64,000 nucleotides of DNA from Planktomarina sp. (lineage in GTDB: Bacteria > Pseudomonadota > Alphaproteobacteria > Rhodobacterales > Rhodobacteraceae). Shown piece after piece: positions 32,653 to 42,856 of this stretch. The notes below the pieces were generated by a model. That model made no database searches. It saw nothing but the letters and a program-made list of their open reading frames with translations, and was not told where the DNA came from. The DNA is taken from the NCBI GenBank assembly GCA_020630015.1, contig JAHDCF010000002.1, positions 75,505 through 139,504 on the forward strand, given 5' to 3'. The position numbers were made by a program, and so were the translations under genes. How positions within the stretch are numbered: the stretch's first letter is position 1; every line of letters begins with the position of its first letter.

Positions 32653-33819
32653 TTATTGCAGATCCGCAAAAGCCGCTTGTAATCTTTCCACCGCTTCGAT
32701 GACGTTTGACCTTGGGGTTGCGAAGTTGAAGCGCAGGAAATCTTCGCCGCCTGCGCCAAAGGTTGGGCCGTGGTTGGCGGCGATTTTCGCACCTGTTTGA
32801 ACGCGATTGGTGAAGTCTTGCATCGACATGCCGGTGCCCGAAAAATCAACCCAAGCCAGATATGTGCTTTCCAATGCCATGGATTTTAATCCGGGAATTG
32901 CATTAACGCCGGCGTCGAAAATACGCCGGTTTCCATCCAGATATTGAACCAATTCATCCACCCATGTGGCCCCTTCAGCACTGTAGGCGGCCGTCACCAT
33001 ATGCAGGCCAAACATATTTGGCCCAATGCCAAGCGCGGCCATTTTCCGCGCAAAGCTGGCCCGCAAATCAGGATCAGCGATGATCACATTTCCGGTATGA
33101 CACCCCGCGATGTTAAATGTTTTGCTGGCTGCGGTCATCATAACAAGCCGGTCTTCAATGCCTTCAATTTGGGTCATGGGGATATGCGTGCCAGAAAAGA
33201 TCAGATCATGGTGAATTTCATCTGACACCAAGATCAAATCGTGCCGTTTGGCAAAGGCGGCCACGCCCTGAAGCTCTGCTTTTGTCCATACACGGCCGCT
33301 GGGGTTGTGGGGGGAACATAAGATCACCATTCGCGCGTGATCGGGGATCGTCGCGTCATAGGCGTCGAAGTCCATTTCATATCGGCCGTTGTTGTTTACC
33401 AATGGCATCTCTACAACTTCGCGCCCATTCCCGCGAATGACACGGGCAAAGGCGTGATACACGGGCGTAAACAAAATCACGCCATCGCCGGGATTTGTCC
33501 ACGTATCAACGCACAGCGCGGTTCCATTGACCAACCCACCTGTCGTGAAAATATGGGATGGGTCCACCGTCCACCCATGGCGGGTGTCCATCCACCACCG
33601 GATGGCATCGCGATACGGCCCATCGTTTCCAAAGTACCCGTAAATGCCTGTCGACATCAGGTCGTCCAATTTATCTTGCACCACCTGAGGGGGTTTGAAA
33701 TCCATGTCGGCCACCCACATCGAAATGCCATCCTCGGTGGGAACGCCATACAGTTTTTCCATCATATCCCATTTCATCGAATGGGTGCCGCGCCGGTCGA
33801 TTTGGGTGTCGAAAGTCAT
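32653..33819 (-). CDS. patB: PatB/MalY-type PLP aminotransferase (cystathionine beta-lyase)
   Basis: 388 residues. Begins FDTQIDRRGTHSMKWD, the typical MalY/PatB opening; WVADMDFKPP, CSPHNPSGRVW and TAASKTFNIAGCHTGN with the PLP Lys follow. Members usually cleave cystathionine or other cysteine S-conjugates to pyruvate, ammonia and a thiol. AAAGGACA precedes the ATG. It diverges from the deformylase operon across about 95 bases. Confidence 0.88.
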   Translation of the reverse strand: MTFDTQIDRRGTHSMKWDMMEKLYGVPTEDGISMWVADMDFKPPQVVQDKLDDLMSTGIYGYFGNDGPYRDAIRWWMDTRHGWTVDPSHIFTTGGLVNGTALCVDTWTNPGDGVILFTPVYHAFARVIRGNGREVVEMPLVNNNGRYEMDFDAYDATIPDHARMVILCSPHNPSGRVWTKAELQGVAAFAKRHDLILVSDEIHHDLIFSGTHIPMTQIEGIEDRLVMMTAASKTFNIAGCHTGNVIIADPDLRASFARKMAALGIGPNMFGLHMVTAAYSAEGATWVDELVQYLDGNRRIFDAGVNAIPGLKSMALESTYLAWVDFSGTGMSMQDFTNRVQTGAKIAANHGPTFGAGGEDFLRFNFATPRSNVIEAVERLQAAFADLQ

Positions 33820-33915
33820 TGCCTGTCCTTTGTGGGCGTTTGGGTCAGGGTATATGTCCCACAGGCAGGTGCAAGGGGGGTGGTTTCATTGGATTGAATT
33901 GCTTATGTCGGGCGC

Positions 33916-34437
33916 ATGACAGTAAGACCCATATTGATCCACCCCGATCCACGTCTGAAAAAGAAGGCGGAACCGGTAACAGATTTCAACGATGCCCTGC
34001 GCGTGCTGAGCGAAGACATGTTGGAAACCATGTATGCGGCCCCTGGCATTGGTTTGGCTGCACCTCAGATTGGTGTGATGAAACGTATTTTGGTGATGGA
34101 TTGCATCAAAGACGAAGACGCGCCGAAGCAGCCGATGGTTCTGATCAATCCGGAAATCACTTGGGCCTCGGACGATCAAAACACCTATGAAGAGGGGTGT
34201 TTGTCAATTCCTGATCAATTCGCGGATGTGGTTCGCCCGTCAGAGGTCGAGGTGACTTGGACAAATTTGGAAGGCGATCAGCAACAGCAGAAATTTGATG
34301 GCCTTTGGGCCACCTGTGTGCAGCATGAGATTGATCATTTGGATGGTAAGCTGTTTATCGATTACATCGGTCCGCTGAAGCGGCAGATGATCACGCGCAA
34401 AATGCAAAAACTTAAACGGGAAATGGCGCGGGGCTGA
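33916..34437 (+). CDS. def: Peptide deformylase, active form
   Basis: 173 residues. Removes the N-formyl group from nascent proteins. All three motifs are intact: [20 protein letters not shown] with the metal Cys, and QHEIDHLDG with two metal His and the catalytic Glu. First gene of the def-def2-fmt run; its stop overlaps the next start as TGATG. Confidence 0.95.
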   Translation: MTVRPILIHPDPRLKKKAEPVTDFNDALRVLSEDMLETMYAAPGIGLAAPQIGVMKRILVMDCIKDEDAPKQPMVLINPEITWASDDQNTYEEGCLSIPDQFADVVRPSEVEVTWTNLEGDQQQQKFDGLWATCVQHEIDHLDGKLFIDYIGPLKRQMITRKMQKLKREMARG

Positions 34438-34922
34438 TGATCGAGGTTTTGCGTTGGCCGCATAAAGCGTTGCGCCAAGTGGCCCAACCCGTTGATGCCG
34501 TGACGGATGAAATTCAGACAATCTGGGCCGATATGATCCAAGTTATGGAAAACATGCCGGGTGTGGGTCTTGCGGCCCCTCAGATTGGTGTTGGTTTGCG
34601 TTTGGCGGTTGTGGATGCGTCGGATGAACGAGGTCAGGTGATCCGCATGGCCAACCCTGAAATATTGCACGCCTCCGTCGAATATCGAGAGGGGGTTGAG
34701 GCATCACCGTGTTTGCCCGGCGTGTCAGCCCAGATAAATCGCCCAAGGGCAATTACCGTTGCTTATGTGGATGAAACCGGGACGCGCGTGCGCAAAGATT
34801 TGGTGGGCCTTTGGGCGCGATCTTGCCAGCATCAGATCGACCACCTGAACGGCAAAATGTATTTCGACAATTTGTCAAAGCTCAAGAAATCAATGTTGAT
34901 CAAAAAGGCGCAAAAGTCATGA
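34437..34922 (+). CDS. Peptide-deformylase paralogue lacking the catalytic Glu
   Basis: 161 residues. Keeps [13 protein letters not shown], a Cys at 92 in ASPCLPGV (in place of EGCLS) and both metal His, but the HEIDH motif reads HQIDH with Gln133 in place of the catalytic Glu. In studied deformylases this Glu is the general acid/base and its change to Gln abolishes activity, so this copy is probably inactive or has another function. The frame is intact and coupled on both sides (TGATG with def, ATGA with fmt), which argues against decay. Similar second copies occur in other Rhodobacterales. Confidence 0.85.
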   Translation: MIEVLRWPHKALRQVAQPVDAVTDEIQTIWADMIQVMENMPGVGLAAPQIGVGLRLAVVDASDERGQVIRMANPEILHASVEYREGVEASPCLPGVSAQINRPRAITVAYVDETGTRVRKDLVGLWARSCQHQIDHLNGKMYFDNLSKLKKSMLIKKAQKS

Positions 34923-35815
34923 AAGTGATTTTTATGGGAACGCCGGATTTTTCGGTGGCGGCTTTGCAAGCTTTGGTGGATGCGGGCCACGATATCCTGT
35001 GCGTTTATTCGCAACCCCCCCGCCCGGCGGGCCGTGGCAAAAAAGATCGCCCCAGTGCCGTGCACAAACGCGCCTTGGATCTTGGGCTTACCGTGCGCCA
35101 TCCAACAAACTTCAAAGATCCGAACGATATCAAAAGCTTTGCAGATCTGCAGGCGGACGTGGCCGTGGTTGTGGCCTATGGCCTGATTTTGCCCCAAGCG
35201 ATTTTGGATGCCCCGGCGCATGGGTGTCTGAATATCCACGCAAGTCTTTTGCCCCGTTGGCGGGGGGCGGCGCCCATTCACCGGGCGATCATGGCGGGGG
35301 ATACTGAGACCGGTGTCGGCATCATGCAGATGGAAGCGGGATTGGATACTGGCCCTGTTCGACATCAGGTCGTGACAAGCATCGGTGTGGAAGAAACAAC
35401 GGGTGCTTTGCACGATCGCCTTGCCAAAATGGGGGCTGATGCGATTTGTGATGTCTTGGCAAATCCTTCTGATTTTCCGGCCGTTCCTCAAACCGAAGAC
35501 GGGGTCTGCTATGCCCACAAAATTGACAAGTCAGAAGCGAAAATTGATTGGACGAAACCTGCAACGACAGTCGATCACCATATCAGAGGGTTGTCCCCAT
35601 TTCCCGGGGCATGGTTTGATTTGGATGGGACACGGGTCAAGGTGTTGGGATCACGTGTCGTTTCTGGCGTTGGGAATGCGGGGCAGGTGATTGCGGGCAC
35701 CACAATCGTGTGTGGCACAGATGCGGTTGAGCTGACGAAGTTACAGCCTGCGGGTAAAAAACCGATGGATCCGATAAATTTCCTGAACGGACGCACATTG
35801 CCCAAGCATTTGTAA
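34919..35815 (+). CDS. fmt: Methionyl-tRNA formyltransferase
   Basis: 298 residues. Formylates Met-tRNA(fMet) using 10-formyl-tetrahydrofolate. [16 protein letters not shown] begins the Rossmann-like domain; [20 protein letters not shown] with the catalytic Asn-His and [10 protein letters not shown] are diagnostic; the C-terminal OB-like domain ends at NGRTLPKHL. The ATG at 34919 overlaps the stop of the deformylase paralogue. Lies with def, as in most bacteria. Confidence 0.96.
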   Translation: MKVIFMGTPDFSVAALQALVDAGHDILCVYSQPPRPAGRGKKDRPSAVHKRALDLGLTVRHPTNFKDPNDIKSFADLQADVAVVVAYGLILPQAILDAPAHGCLNIHASLLPRWRGAAPIHRAIMAGDTETGVGIMQMEAGLDTGPVRHQVVTSIGVEETTGALHDRLAKMGADAICDVLANPSDFPAVPQTEDGVCYAHKIDKSEAKIDWTKPATTVDHHIRGLSPFPGAWFDLDGTRVKVLGSRVVSGVGNAGQVIAGTTIVCGTDAVELTKLQPAGKKPMDPINFLNGRTLPKHL

Positions 35816-35828
35816 ACCTGCGCTTGGG
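35801..35828 (+). terminator. Possible terminator spanning the fmt stop codon
   Basis: CCCAAGC (35801) pairs with GCTTGGG (35822), loop of 14 bases, followed by TTTG. It lies between convergent fmt and rnhA. The large loop and short T-run make it weak. Confidence 0.35.
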
Positions 35829-35846
35829 TTTGACGCGCGGGGGGCT

Positions 35847-36293
35847 TCAATCTTTGAAGGGGGCCATGCCCATCCGGGCCAATTCATCGGCCCGTTCGTT
35901 TTCGGGATGGCCGGCGTGGCCTTTGACCCATTCCCAAGTTACGTCATGCCGGGCGGCAGCAGCGTCCAAACGTTGCCAAAGTTCCACATTTTTTAATCCG
36001 CCTTTTTTCTTCCAGCCATTCCGTTTCCAACCATGGATCCATTTTGTGATGCCATCTTTGACATAACTGCTGTCAGTCACCACCGTCAGTGTCGAAGGGC
36101 GTTCCAAAGTTTCCAAAGCTGTGATTGCCGCCATCAGTTCCATCTGATTATTGGTTGTTTCTTGGGCGCCGCCTGACATTTCTTTTTCTTTCAAGATTGT
36201 CTCACCTTCGGTGGCGCGCAACAAAACACCCCATCCACCGGGCCCGGGGTTTCCGCTGCAGGCCCCATCGGTGAACGCCGTCAGTTTAACCAT
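35847..36293 (-). CDS. rnhA: Ribonuclease HI
   Basis: 148 residues. Cleaves RNA in RNA-DNA hybrids. The DEDD residues are all present: [37 protein letters not shown] and [15 protein letters not shown]. Last gene of the ispH-DUF3429-methyltransferase-rnhA run; its start overlaps the methyltransferase end by eight bases. Confidence 0.97.
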   Translation of the reverse strand: MVKLTAFTDGACSGNPGPGGWGVLLRATEGETILKEKEMSGGAQETTNNQMELMAAITALETLERPSTLTVVTDSSYVKDGITKWIHGWKRNGWKKKGGLKNVELWQRLDAAAARHDVTWEWVKGHAGHPENERADELARMGMAPFKD

Positions 36294-36879
36294 TTTTACG
36301 TGCTTGAATCAAAATGAACGGTTCGATTGGTCCGGCCAATCCGGGTTCTTCCCCTTGATGTTCGAACGTCACCGTAAAGCCCGTCGTCGTCAAGATATCC
36401 ACCAATTCATCCCGTGTGTAATAGGTGTAAAACCGCCCAAGGCTGTCTCGTTTTTCGCCATGGCCAAGTTTTAGTCCAAGGTGCAAAATTCCATCATCGA
36501 ACAATGCTTGGTGACACGATTTTATATGGGCGTGAAAATCATCGCGGGTTGCGTGCAGCAATGCAAAATTCGCATAAATTCCATGGTAGGTCGGGACAGT
36601 CTTTAAGTCGTGATATGTTTCACAACGGGCGGTAACGCCCGGGTGTTGGGACGCAGCGGCAACCATTTCTGGGCTGGCATCCGTGGCCGTGACCTTGACA
36701 CCTCGTCGTGCCATTTCCGCGGCGGCAAATCCCGGACCACACCCAAGATCAAGCGCATGGGCATCATCAGGCAAAGCTTCGATGAATTTCAAAAGTGATT
36801 TAGAGGCGGTCGCGAAGGTAAGCTTTTTGTAATCTTCGATTTTCGCGTCATAAACATCGAGCGTTTGTTGATCCGTCAT
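36286..36879 (-). CDS. Class I SAM-dependent methyltransferase
   Basis: 197 residues. [20 protein letters not shown] is motif I and [14 protein letters not shown] the ribose-binding acidic loop; the C-terminal part ([19 protein letters not shown]) resembles small-molecule methyltransferases. Substrate unknown. The ATG at 36879 overlaps the DUF3429 stop as ATGA, which decides the start over one at 36948. Confidence 0.85.
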   Translation of the reverse strand: MTDQQTLDVYDAKIEDYKKLTFATASKSLLKFIEALPDDAHALDLGCGPGFAAAEMARRGVKVTATDASPEMVAAASQHPGVTARCETYHDLKTVPTYHGIYANFALLHATRDDFHAHIKSCHQALFDDGILHLGLKLGHGEKRDSLGRFYTYYTRDELVDILTTTGFTVTFEHQGEEPGLAGPIEPFILIQARKNG

Positions 36880-37334
36880 AAGATAACCCCAAGTGCCAAA
36901 CAGGCCACAACGATGGCTGTCAACAAAATGCGCAAACGCATCCACCATTGTGGTGTCAGTCCCCAGCTGGAAAACAGGGCATCAATGCCCACCAAAACCG
37001 CAAAGCCAATCATCAGGCTGATTGCGGCCTCACTTGCAGTGCGGGCAGGCATGAAAAACGCCCAAAGCGCAGGTGCAATGGAAAGAATGTAACAAAGGAT
37101 TTCTTGACGCCCAAAGGTTTTGGTGGCGAACCCCCACAACACGCCGGACATGAACGCAAGGATAATGGTGCCATACGTCACATGCACCGTTGGTGCGGCC
37201 AAACGCGGTGACAGGTTCTGCGCCGTCCAAAGGGCCAATTCAGGCGAAAGACCTGTAATCACACCCCAAATGAATGGGAGGGTTCCAGCAAGCCCCAGAA
37301 TAAGGGCAGGGCGCGGGATTTGCGTGTTCAGCAT
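36876..37334 (-). CDS. DUF3429 inner-membrane protein
   Basis: 152 residues with five hydrophobic segments (for example LILGLAGTLPFIWGVITG, GTIILAFMSGVLWGFA and the C-terminal [18 protein letters not shown]). The conserved HVTYGTIILAFMSGVLWG is the DUF3429 core. Function unknown. It follows ispH by 16 bases and overlaps the methyltransferase start. Confidence 0.75.
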   Translation of the reverse strand: MLNTQIPRPALILGLAGTLPFIWGVITGLSPELALWTAQNLSPRLAAPTVHVTYGTIILAFMSGVLWGFATKTFGRQEILCYILSIAPALWAFFMPARTASEAAISLMIGFAVLVGIDALFSSWGLTPQWWMRLRILLTAIVVACLALGVIL

Positions 37335-37350
37335 TCAACAGCCCTACGGA

Positions 37351-38304
37351 TTATGACGCCTCACGCAAAATGCGCGGCACTTTGAAGGTTACGTTTTCTT
37401 GGGCCGTTTCAACTTGTTCAACGGTCACATCATAATGGTCACGAAACGCATCCACCACTTCTGTAATCAAAACGTCTGGCGCGCTGGCACCTGCGGTGAT
37501 CCCAACAGATTTGATGCCATTCAACGCCCGCCAGTCAATGTCGGTGCCCCGTTGCACCAATTGGGCATATGCGCATCCAGCCCGCGAACCCACCTCAACC
37601 AATCGTTTTGAGTTTGAGGAATTCGGTGCCCCAACCACAAGCAAAGCATCGCTGAGCGGGGCGATGGCCTTTACTGCCTCTTGCCGGTTTGTGGTGGCGT
37701 AACAGATGTCTTCTTTGTGGGGGCCGACGATACTTGGGAACCGCGATTTCAGGGCCTCCACGATATCACTGGTGTCGTCCACCGACAGGGTGGTCTGCGT
37801 GACAAAGGCGATCTTTTCGGGATCGCGCACCTGAACAGTTGCCACATCTTCTGTCGTTTCCACCAATAAGACTTCGCCATTTGGCAATTGCCCCATGGTG
37901 CCCACCGTTTCCGGATGGCCGGCATGGCCGATCATGATCATTTGCAGGCCATTGTCGGCGTGGCGCTGAGCCTCGATGTGAACTTTGCTAACCAGCGGGC
38001 AAGTCGCATCCACATAAATCATGTTCCGAGCTTGGGCCGCGTTGGGCACTGATTTCGGAACGCCATGGGCAGAAAAGATCACAGGGCGATCATCGGGACA
38101 TTCATCCAGTTCTTTTACAAAGACAGCCCCTTTGTTTCGCAGGCCATCCACCACAAATTTATTGTGGACAATTTCATGGCGAACAAAAACGGGCGCGCCC
38201 CATTTTTCCAGTGCCATTTCGACGATTTGGATTGCCCGATCCACCCCGGCGCAAAATCCGCGCGGGGCGGCCAGATACAACGTAAGTGGCGGTTTTTGTG
38301 TCAT
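37351..38304 (-). CDS. ispH: 4-hydroxy-3-methylbut-2-enyl diphosphate reductase
   Basis: 317 residues. Last step of the MEP isoprenoid pathway, producing IPP and DMAPP with an Fe-S cluster. The three cluster Cys are in [23 protein letters not shown] and APNSSNS-preceding [10 protein letters not shown]. The catalytic EVHH-type block is represented by [18 protein letters not shown]. First gene of a four-gene minus-strand run. Confidence 0.97.
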   Translation of the reverse strand: MTQKPPLTLYLAAPRGFCAGVDRAIQIVEMALEKWGAPVFVRHEIVHNKFVVDGLRNKGAVFVKELDECPDDRPVIFSAHGVPKSVPNAAQARNMIYVDATCPLVSKVHIEAQRHADNGLQMIMIGHAGHPETVGTMGQLPNGEVLLVETTEDVATVQVRDPEKIAFVTQTTLSVDDTSDIVEALKSRFPSIVGPHKEDICYATTNRQEAVKAIAPLSDALLVVGAPNSSNSKRLVEVGSRAGCAYAQLVQRGTDIDWRALNGIKSVGITAGASAPDVLITEVVDAFRDHYDVTVEQVETAQENVTFKVPRILREAS

Positions 38305-38372
38305 GGCAGACAGCTAGGCAATTTTGGGTTAAACGTCTAGGGGCGGGTCAAACGATCGCCCCAGACAATCGC

Positions 38373-38933
38373 TTAATCCGCAGGTTCGAATTCCTCGACA
38401 CCTTCGCGGGTTGGTCTGCCGATCACATCGCGCAAGGCATCCAATTCAATAAAATTATCGCATTGCCGGCGCAGTTCATCCGCGATCATTGGGGGTTGGC
38501 TGCGGATTGTTGAAACCACAGAAACCCGAACGCCTTGACGTTGCAGGCTTTCCACCAATGGACGAAAGTCCCCGTCGCCCGAAAACAGCACGATGTGATC
38601 CACATGAGGGGCCAATTCCATGGCATTCACGGTCAGCTCAATGTCCATATTCCCCTTCACCTTGCGACGGCCTTGGCTGTCGGTGAATTCTTTGGCCGGC
38701 TTGGTGACCATGGTAAAACCATTATAGTTCAACCAATCCACCAGCGGACGTATTGGGGAATATTCATCATTTTCCAAAAGCGCAGTATAATAAAATGCTC
38801 GCAGCATCTTCCCACGGTTCATAAATTCTTTGCGCAAAAGCTTGTAATCGATATCAAACCCAAGGGCCTTTCCAGCCGCATAAAGATTTGATCCGTCGAT
38901 GAACAACGCAATACGTTCGTCACGATAAAACAT
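38373..38933 (-). CDS. NYN-domain (LabA/DUF88) putative RNase
   Basis: 186 residues. ALFIDGSNLYAAGK and VLFSGDGDFRPLVESLQRQG carry the Asp residues of the PIN-like NYN nuclease fold; VKGNMDIELTVNAMEL gives the central Asp. Such proteins are predicted metal-dependent RNases, named after the cyanobacterial circadian factor LabA. It is transcribed after nothing obvious and diverges from folK across 80 bases. Confidence 0.85.
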   Translation of the reverse strand: MFYRDERIALFIDGSNLYAAGKALGFDIDYKLLRKEFMNRGKMLRAFYYTALLENDEYSPIRPLVDWLNYNGFTMVTKPAKEFTDSQGRRKVKGNMDIELTVNAMELAPHVDHIVLFSGDGDFRPLVESLQRQGVRVSVVSTIRSQPPMIADELRRQCDNFIELDALRDVIGRPTREGVEEFEPAD

Positions 38934-39013
38934 GGTTAATCCTTCGGTATCAAACGCCTATCCCAAGCGATCAAAATTGCTTAAAAGCTGTTGCGGAACG
39001 TAGGGTAAAATAC

Positions 39014-39607
39014 ATGGCTAAGCAATCCACCGAATATGGGGATGGCAATCATATTTCGTTGATTGCATTGGGATCAAACCTTGGTTGGAATGGTCTTTCC
39101 GCCCTTGAGACCGTTCTGCGTGCATTAGATAATCTAAAGCGATCAGACATTCACGTGGTTGCAACCAGCGGTATGTATAAAACCCCTGCCTTTCCCAAAG
39201 GGAGTGGTCCCGATTTTGTGAATGCAGCTGTGGCTGTAACAAGCAATTTGAATGCAAGTCAGATGTTAAGCCACCTGCACCAGATCGAATCAGATTTTGA
39301 TCGAACACGTGATCAACGTTGGGCACCCAGATCCCTTGATCTGGATTTGCTTGCCCATGGCGGTGATATTGAGCCCGATTTGGCCACGTTCCATCAATGG
39401 GCTGATCTGGATTTAGAAACACAAAAAAAAGATCGCCCAACAACCCTGATTTTGCCGCACCCCCGTTTGCAAGATCGTGCCTTTGTTTTGGTTCCTTTAA
39501 TGGATATTGCCCCTGATTGGGTGCATCCCGTGACAGGCAAAAGAGTCAAAGACATGCATGATGAATTGCCAAAAGACCTTCGCGAAGAAGTTCAGTTGAT
39601 TGATTGA
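39014..39607 (+). CDS. folK: 2-amino-4-hydroxy-6-hydroxymethyldihydropteridine pyrophosphokinase
   Basis: 197 residues, longer than the typical 160 by an N-terminal extension and an insertion near DIEPDLATFHQW. ALGSNLGWNG, SGMYKTPAFP, DRTRDQRWAPRSLDLDLL and LPHPRLQDRAFVLVPL are HPPK motifs. Adds pyrophosphate to the folate pterin precursor. Followed by rpoZ after about 70 bases. Confidence 0.95.
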   Translation: MAKQSTEYGDGNHISLIALGSNLGWNGLSALETVLRALDNLKRSDIHVVATSGMYKTPAFPKGSGPDFVNAAVAVTSNLNASQMLSHLHQIESDFDRTRDQRWAPRSLDLDLLAHGGDIEPDLATFHQWADLDLETQKKDRPTTLILPHPRLQDRAFVLVPLMDIAPDWVHPVTGKRVKDMHDELPKDLREEVQLID

Positions 39608-39676
39608 TCGGAATCGCCTTGCTTTTTCTTGCAATTGCCCCTAGATCGCAGGCTTCACTGTAGATCAGGAGTTCCC

Positions 39677-40030
39677 ATGGCACGTGTGACCGTAGAAGAT
39701 TGCGTTGATAAAGTTCCCAACCGGTTTGAGCTTGTTATGCTGGCTGCGCATCGTGCCCGCGAGATTTCCAGCGGTTCCCCGATCACTGTTGATCGTGATA
39801 ATGACAAAAACCCTGTTGTGTCTTTGCGTGAGATTGCAGAGGAAACACAGCTTGCCGATGATCTTCGCGAACGCGCGATTGAAAGCCAGCAAACCCAGAT
39901 CGAAGTTGATGAACCCGAAGAAGACAGCATGGCGCTGTTGATGGGTGCTGAGGCCGACAAGCCAGCCGAAGATGATCTGAATGATGAAAAATTGTTGCGC
40001 GCGCTGATGGAAGCGCAGGGGCAACGCTAA
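39677..40030 (+). CDS. rpoZ: RNA polymerase omega subunit
   Basis: 117 residues. [30 protein letters not shown] is the omega core, read here in pieces, followed by an acidic alphaproteobacterial tail. AGGAG precedes the ATG at 39677; an in-frame ATG at 39629 lacks homology. It leads into rsh after 19 bases, the usual order. Confidence 0.95.
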   Translation: MARVTVEDCVDKVPNRFELVMLAAHRAREISSGSPITVDRDNDKNPVVSLREIAEETQLADDLRERAIESQQTQIEVDEPEEDSMALLMGAEADKPAEDDLNDEKLLRALMEAQGQR

Positions 40031-40049
40031 GGCAAAGGACCATGGGCGC

Positions 40050-42194
40050 ATGACAACCTCCGATGAACTGATCGGACTTGTCCGCGCCTATAATCCAAAC
40101 ACAAACGCAAAGCTGATCCAAAAGGCCTATGACTTTGGTGCTGAAATGCACGAAGGTCAGTTTCGTCGTTCTGGTGAACCATATTTTACACACCCTGTGG
40201 AAGTGGCACGTTTGCTGTCGGATCAGCATTTGGATGACAGCACAATCATCACAGCCTTGTTGCACGACACGGTGGAAGATACCCGTGCCAGTTATGGCGA
40301 GGTGGCAAACAAGTTCGGAACTGAGATTGCCGATCTTGTGGATGGTGTGACAAAGCTGACGAACCTGCAACTTTCATCCAGTGCCACAAAACAGGCTGAA
40401 AACTTTCGCAAGTTGATTATGGCCACATCAAAAGATGTGCGCGTGACTTTGGTGAAACTTGCGGACCGATTGCACAACATGCGCACCATTCGGTCGATGC
40501 CTCAAGAAAAGCAGGTGCTGAAGGCCCGCGAAACGATGGAAGCATATGCCCCCCTTGCCGGCCGCATGGGGATGCAATGGATGCGAGAGGAATTGGAAGA
40601 TCTTGCCTTCCAAGTGCTGAACCCCGAGGGGCGGGCATCGATTATTCGGCGCTTTATTCGATTGCAAAAAGAAACCGGTGATGTGGTGGAACACATCAAA
40701 AGCGATTTAGCCGAACTGATGCATGGTGCAAACATCCATGCTGAAATTCAGGGTCGCGCAAAAAAACCGTATTCGATCTGGCGCAAAATCGAAGCGAAAG
40801 AGCAAAGCTTTTCGCGTTTGTCAGATATCTATGGCTTCAGAGTGATCGTTGAAGACGAAGCGGAATGTTACCGTGTTTTGGGATTGATCCACCAAAGGTG
40901 GCGTGCTGTGCCCGGTCGTTTCAAAGATTATATCAGCCAGCCGAAATCAAATGGATATCGCAGTTTGCACACCACGGTTTCGGGGCGAAATGCGCGACGG
41001 GTTGAAGTGCAAATCCGAACCCACACCATGCATCAAGTGGCAGAAAAAGGGGCGGCGGCCACCTGGGCCTATCGGGATGGCGAACGTCAGATAAACCCCT
41101 TTGCGCTGGATCCATCCGAATGGATCTCATCGCTGACCGAAAGGTTTGCAACCGAAGGGGATCACGGCGAATTTTACGAGGCCGTAAAGCTTGAGATGTA
41201 TCAAGACCAAGTGTTTTGTTTCACGCCTAAGGGGGATGTGATCAAGCTGCCGCGTGGGGCGACCCCCATTGATTTCGCCTATGCCATCCACACCCGTATC
41301 GGATCGGCTTGTGTATCGGCCAAGGTTGATGGGATGCGTGTTCCATTGTGGACGCGCCTGCGAAACGGTCAGTCTGTGGATATCATCACCGCCGAAGGTC
41401 AAAAGCCACAAGCCAGTTGGATCGAAATGGCGGCGACAGGCCGAGCCAAATCGGCCATTCGGCGTCGGTTGCGCGAAGACGATCGGGACAGATACGTCAA
41501 ACTTGGGCGCGAATTGGCAAGGGTCGCGTTTGAAGCTGTGGGGCGCAAAGTCACGGATAAGGCATTGGCCACCGCAGCTAAACACTTTGGTCTGCTCAGC
41601 GCAGAAGATTTGTTGGCACGCCTCGGAAGTGCGGAAATCACGGCCCGCGAGGTTGTTTCAGAAATCTATCCAAATTTGAAAGTTCGCTCCACGGACGAGG
41701 TTGCCTCTGACCAAGCGGTGATTGGTTTGGACCCCGATCAAACATTTACACCAGCCACCTGTTGCCAACCCCTTCCGGGGGAACGAATTGTTGGCATCAC
41801 ATATCGGGGTGCAGGTGTAATCATCCATGCGATTGATTGTCCAAAGTTGGAACGTTTCGAAACGCAGATGGATCGTTGGGTTGATGTTCACTGGCAAGAA
41901 GGGCAGCACGCGGCGACACATACAGTGACAATTGACGTTACGATAAGGAACGGTGTTGGCGTGATGGGCCGGATTTGTACCTTGATTGGGGAACTTAAGG
42001 CCAATATCTCTGACTTGAACTTTATGGATCGCAAACCAGATTATTTCAGGTTGTTGGTTGATGTTGATTTACGTGATGTCTCTCAGCTTCACTCGGTTTT
42101 AACCGCATTAGAAGCAGACAGTGATGTTGCAGAAGTCAGCAGGTATCGGGATGTAACGCGTGACCCATCTGATATTGGTGCGGTTGCGGAATAA
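40050..42194 (+). CDS. rsh: Bifunctional (p)ppGpp synthase/hydrolase (Rsh)
   Basis: 714 residues. N-terminal HD hydrolase (FTHPVEVARLL, ALLHDTVEDT), synthetase domain (KPYSIWRKIE, NGYRSLHTTV with R-x-x-D-type synthase residues), TGS domain (VFCFTPKGDVIKLPRGATP), and C-terminal ACT (TIDVTIRNGVGVMGRIC). Both catalytic domains look intact, so it should both make and degrade the alarmone, as the single Rsh of alphaproteobacteria does. Confidence 0.95.
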   Translation: MTTSDELIGLVRAYNPNTNAKLIQKAYDFGAEMHEGQFRRSGEPYFTHPVEVARLLSDQHLDDSTIITALLHDTVEDTRASYGEVANKFGTEIADLVDGVTKLTNLQLSSSATKQAENFRKLIMATSKDVRVTLVKLADRLHNMRTIRSMPQEKQVLKARETMEAYAPLAGRMGMQWMREELEDLAFQVLNPEGRASIIRRFIRLQKETGDVVEHIKSDLAELMHGANIHAEIQGRAKKPYSIWRKIEAKEQSFSRLSDIYGFRVIVEDEAECYRVLGLIHQRWRAVPGRFKDYISQPKSNGYRSLHTTVSGRNARRVEVQIRTHTMHQVAEKGAAATWAYRDGERQINPFALDPSEWISSLTERFATEGDHGEFYEAVKLEMYQDQVFCFTPKGDVIKLPRGATPIDFAYAIHTRIGSACVSAKVDGMRVPLWTRLRNGQSVDIITAEGQKPQASWIEMAATGRAKSAIRRRLREDDRDRYVKLGRELARVAFEAVGRKVTDKALATAAKHFGLLSAEDLLARLGSAEITAREVVSEIYPNLKVRSTDEVASDQAVIGLDPDQTFTPATCCQPLPGERIVGITYRGAGVIIHAIDCPKLERFETQMDRWVDVHWQEGQHAATHTVTIDVTIRNGVGVMGRICTLIGELKANISDLNFMDRKPDYFRLLVDVDLRDVSQLHSVLTALEADSDVAEVSRYRDVTRDPSDIGAVAE

Positions 42195-42205
42195 GGGCAA
42201 ACTCT

Positions 42206-42853
42206 GTGGTTTTTAAACGACGCGACAGACGCGGCATCCTGCGCAGTGTGTGGGAAATGATCTACCCTCGTGGGGGATGGATCCGTGCGTATGAATACGT
42301 CAAGCATCGCCTGCGCCGATTGCCCGGCACGCCAGAAGCGATCGCCCGCGGTTTGGCGATGGGGGTATTTATATCCTTCACGCCCTTATTTGGCCTTCAC
42401 ATGATTTTCGCGGCCCTTTTGGCATTGGTTTTTCGCGGCAGCATTATCGCGGCTTTGTTGGGAACATTTTTTGGTAATCCACTGACTTATGTTCCAATTG
42501 CGGCCATGTCGCTTGGAACAGGGTATGCAATTTTGGGCGTTCCACCACGCCGTGCCTTTGCGGATAATTTTGGCCAAAAGTTTTGGGATGCCGGTGCGGA
42601 TTTGTGGCACAATTTCTTGGCCCTATTTACCCCGGACAAGGCCCAGTGGGGACAGCTTTTCAAATTCTGGGATGATGTGTTTTTCCCATGGCTCATTGGT
42701 GGGATACTGCCGGGTGTCGTATTCGCCGTTATTGCATATGTTTTGTCTGTGCCATTGGTTCGGGTGTATCAAAACCGTCGCAAAGGCCGGTTGACGTCCA
42801 AACTGGCAGAGCTCAGAAACAGGGTGAAACCCAAAGACGACCCGCAGGAGTAA
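42206..42853 (+). CDS. DUF2062 membrane protein
   Basis: 215 residues. IARGLAMGVFISFTPLFGLH and GTFFGNPLTYVP are DUF2062 signatures; three hydrophobic segments, the last near LIGGILPGVVFAVIAYVL, and a basic C-terminus. Function unknown. Placed between rsh and pdxJ as in other Rhodobacterales; three bases separate its stop from pdxJ. Confidence 0.85.
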   Translation: MVFKRRDRRGILRSVWEMIYPRGGWIRAYEYVKHRLRRLPGTPEAIARGLAMGVFISFTPLFGLHMIFAALLALVFRGSIIAALLGTFFGNPLTYVPIAAMSLGTGYAILGVPPRRAFADNFGQKFWDAGADLWHNFLALFTPDKAQWGQLFKFWDDVFFPWLIGGILPGVVFAVIAYVLSVPLVRVYQNRRKGRLTSKLAELRNRVKPKDDPQE

Positions 42854-42856
42854 GCC

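Noticed and set aside
38333-38358. GGGGCG..CGCCCC hairpin between ispH and the NYN gene
   Set aside because: Six pairs with a large loop and no T-tract; too weak to call a terminator.
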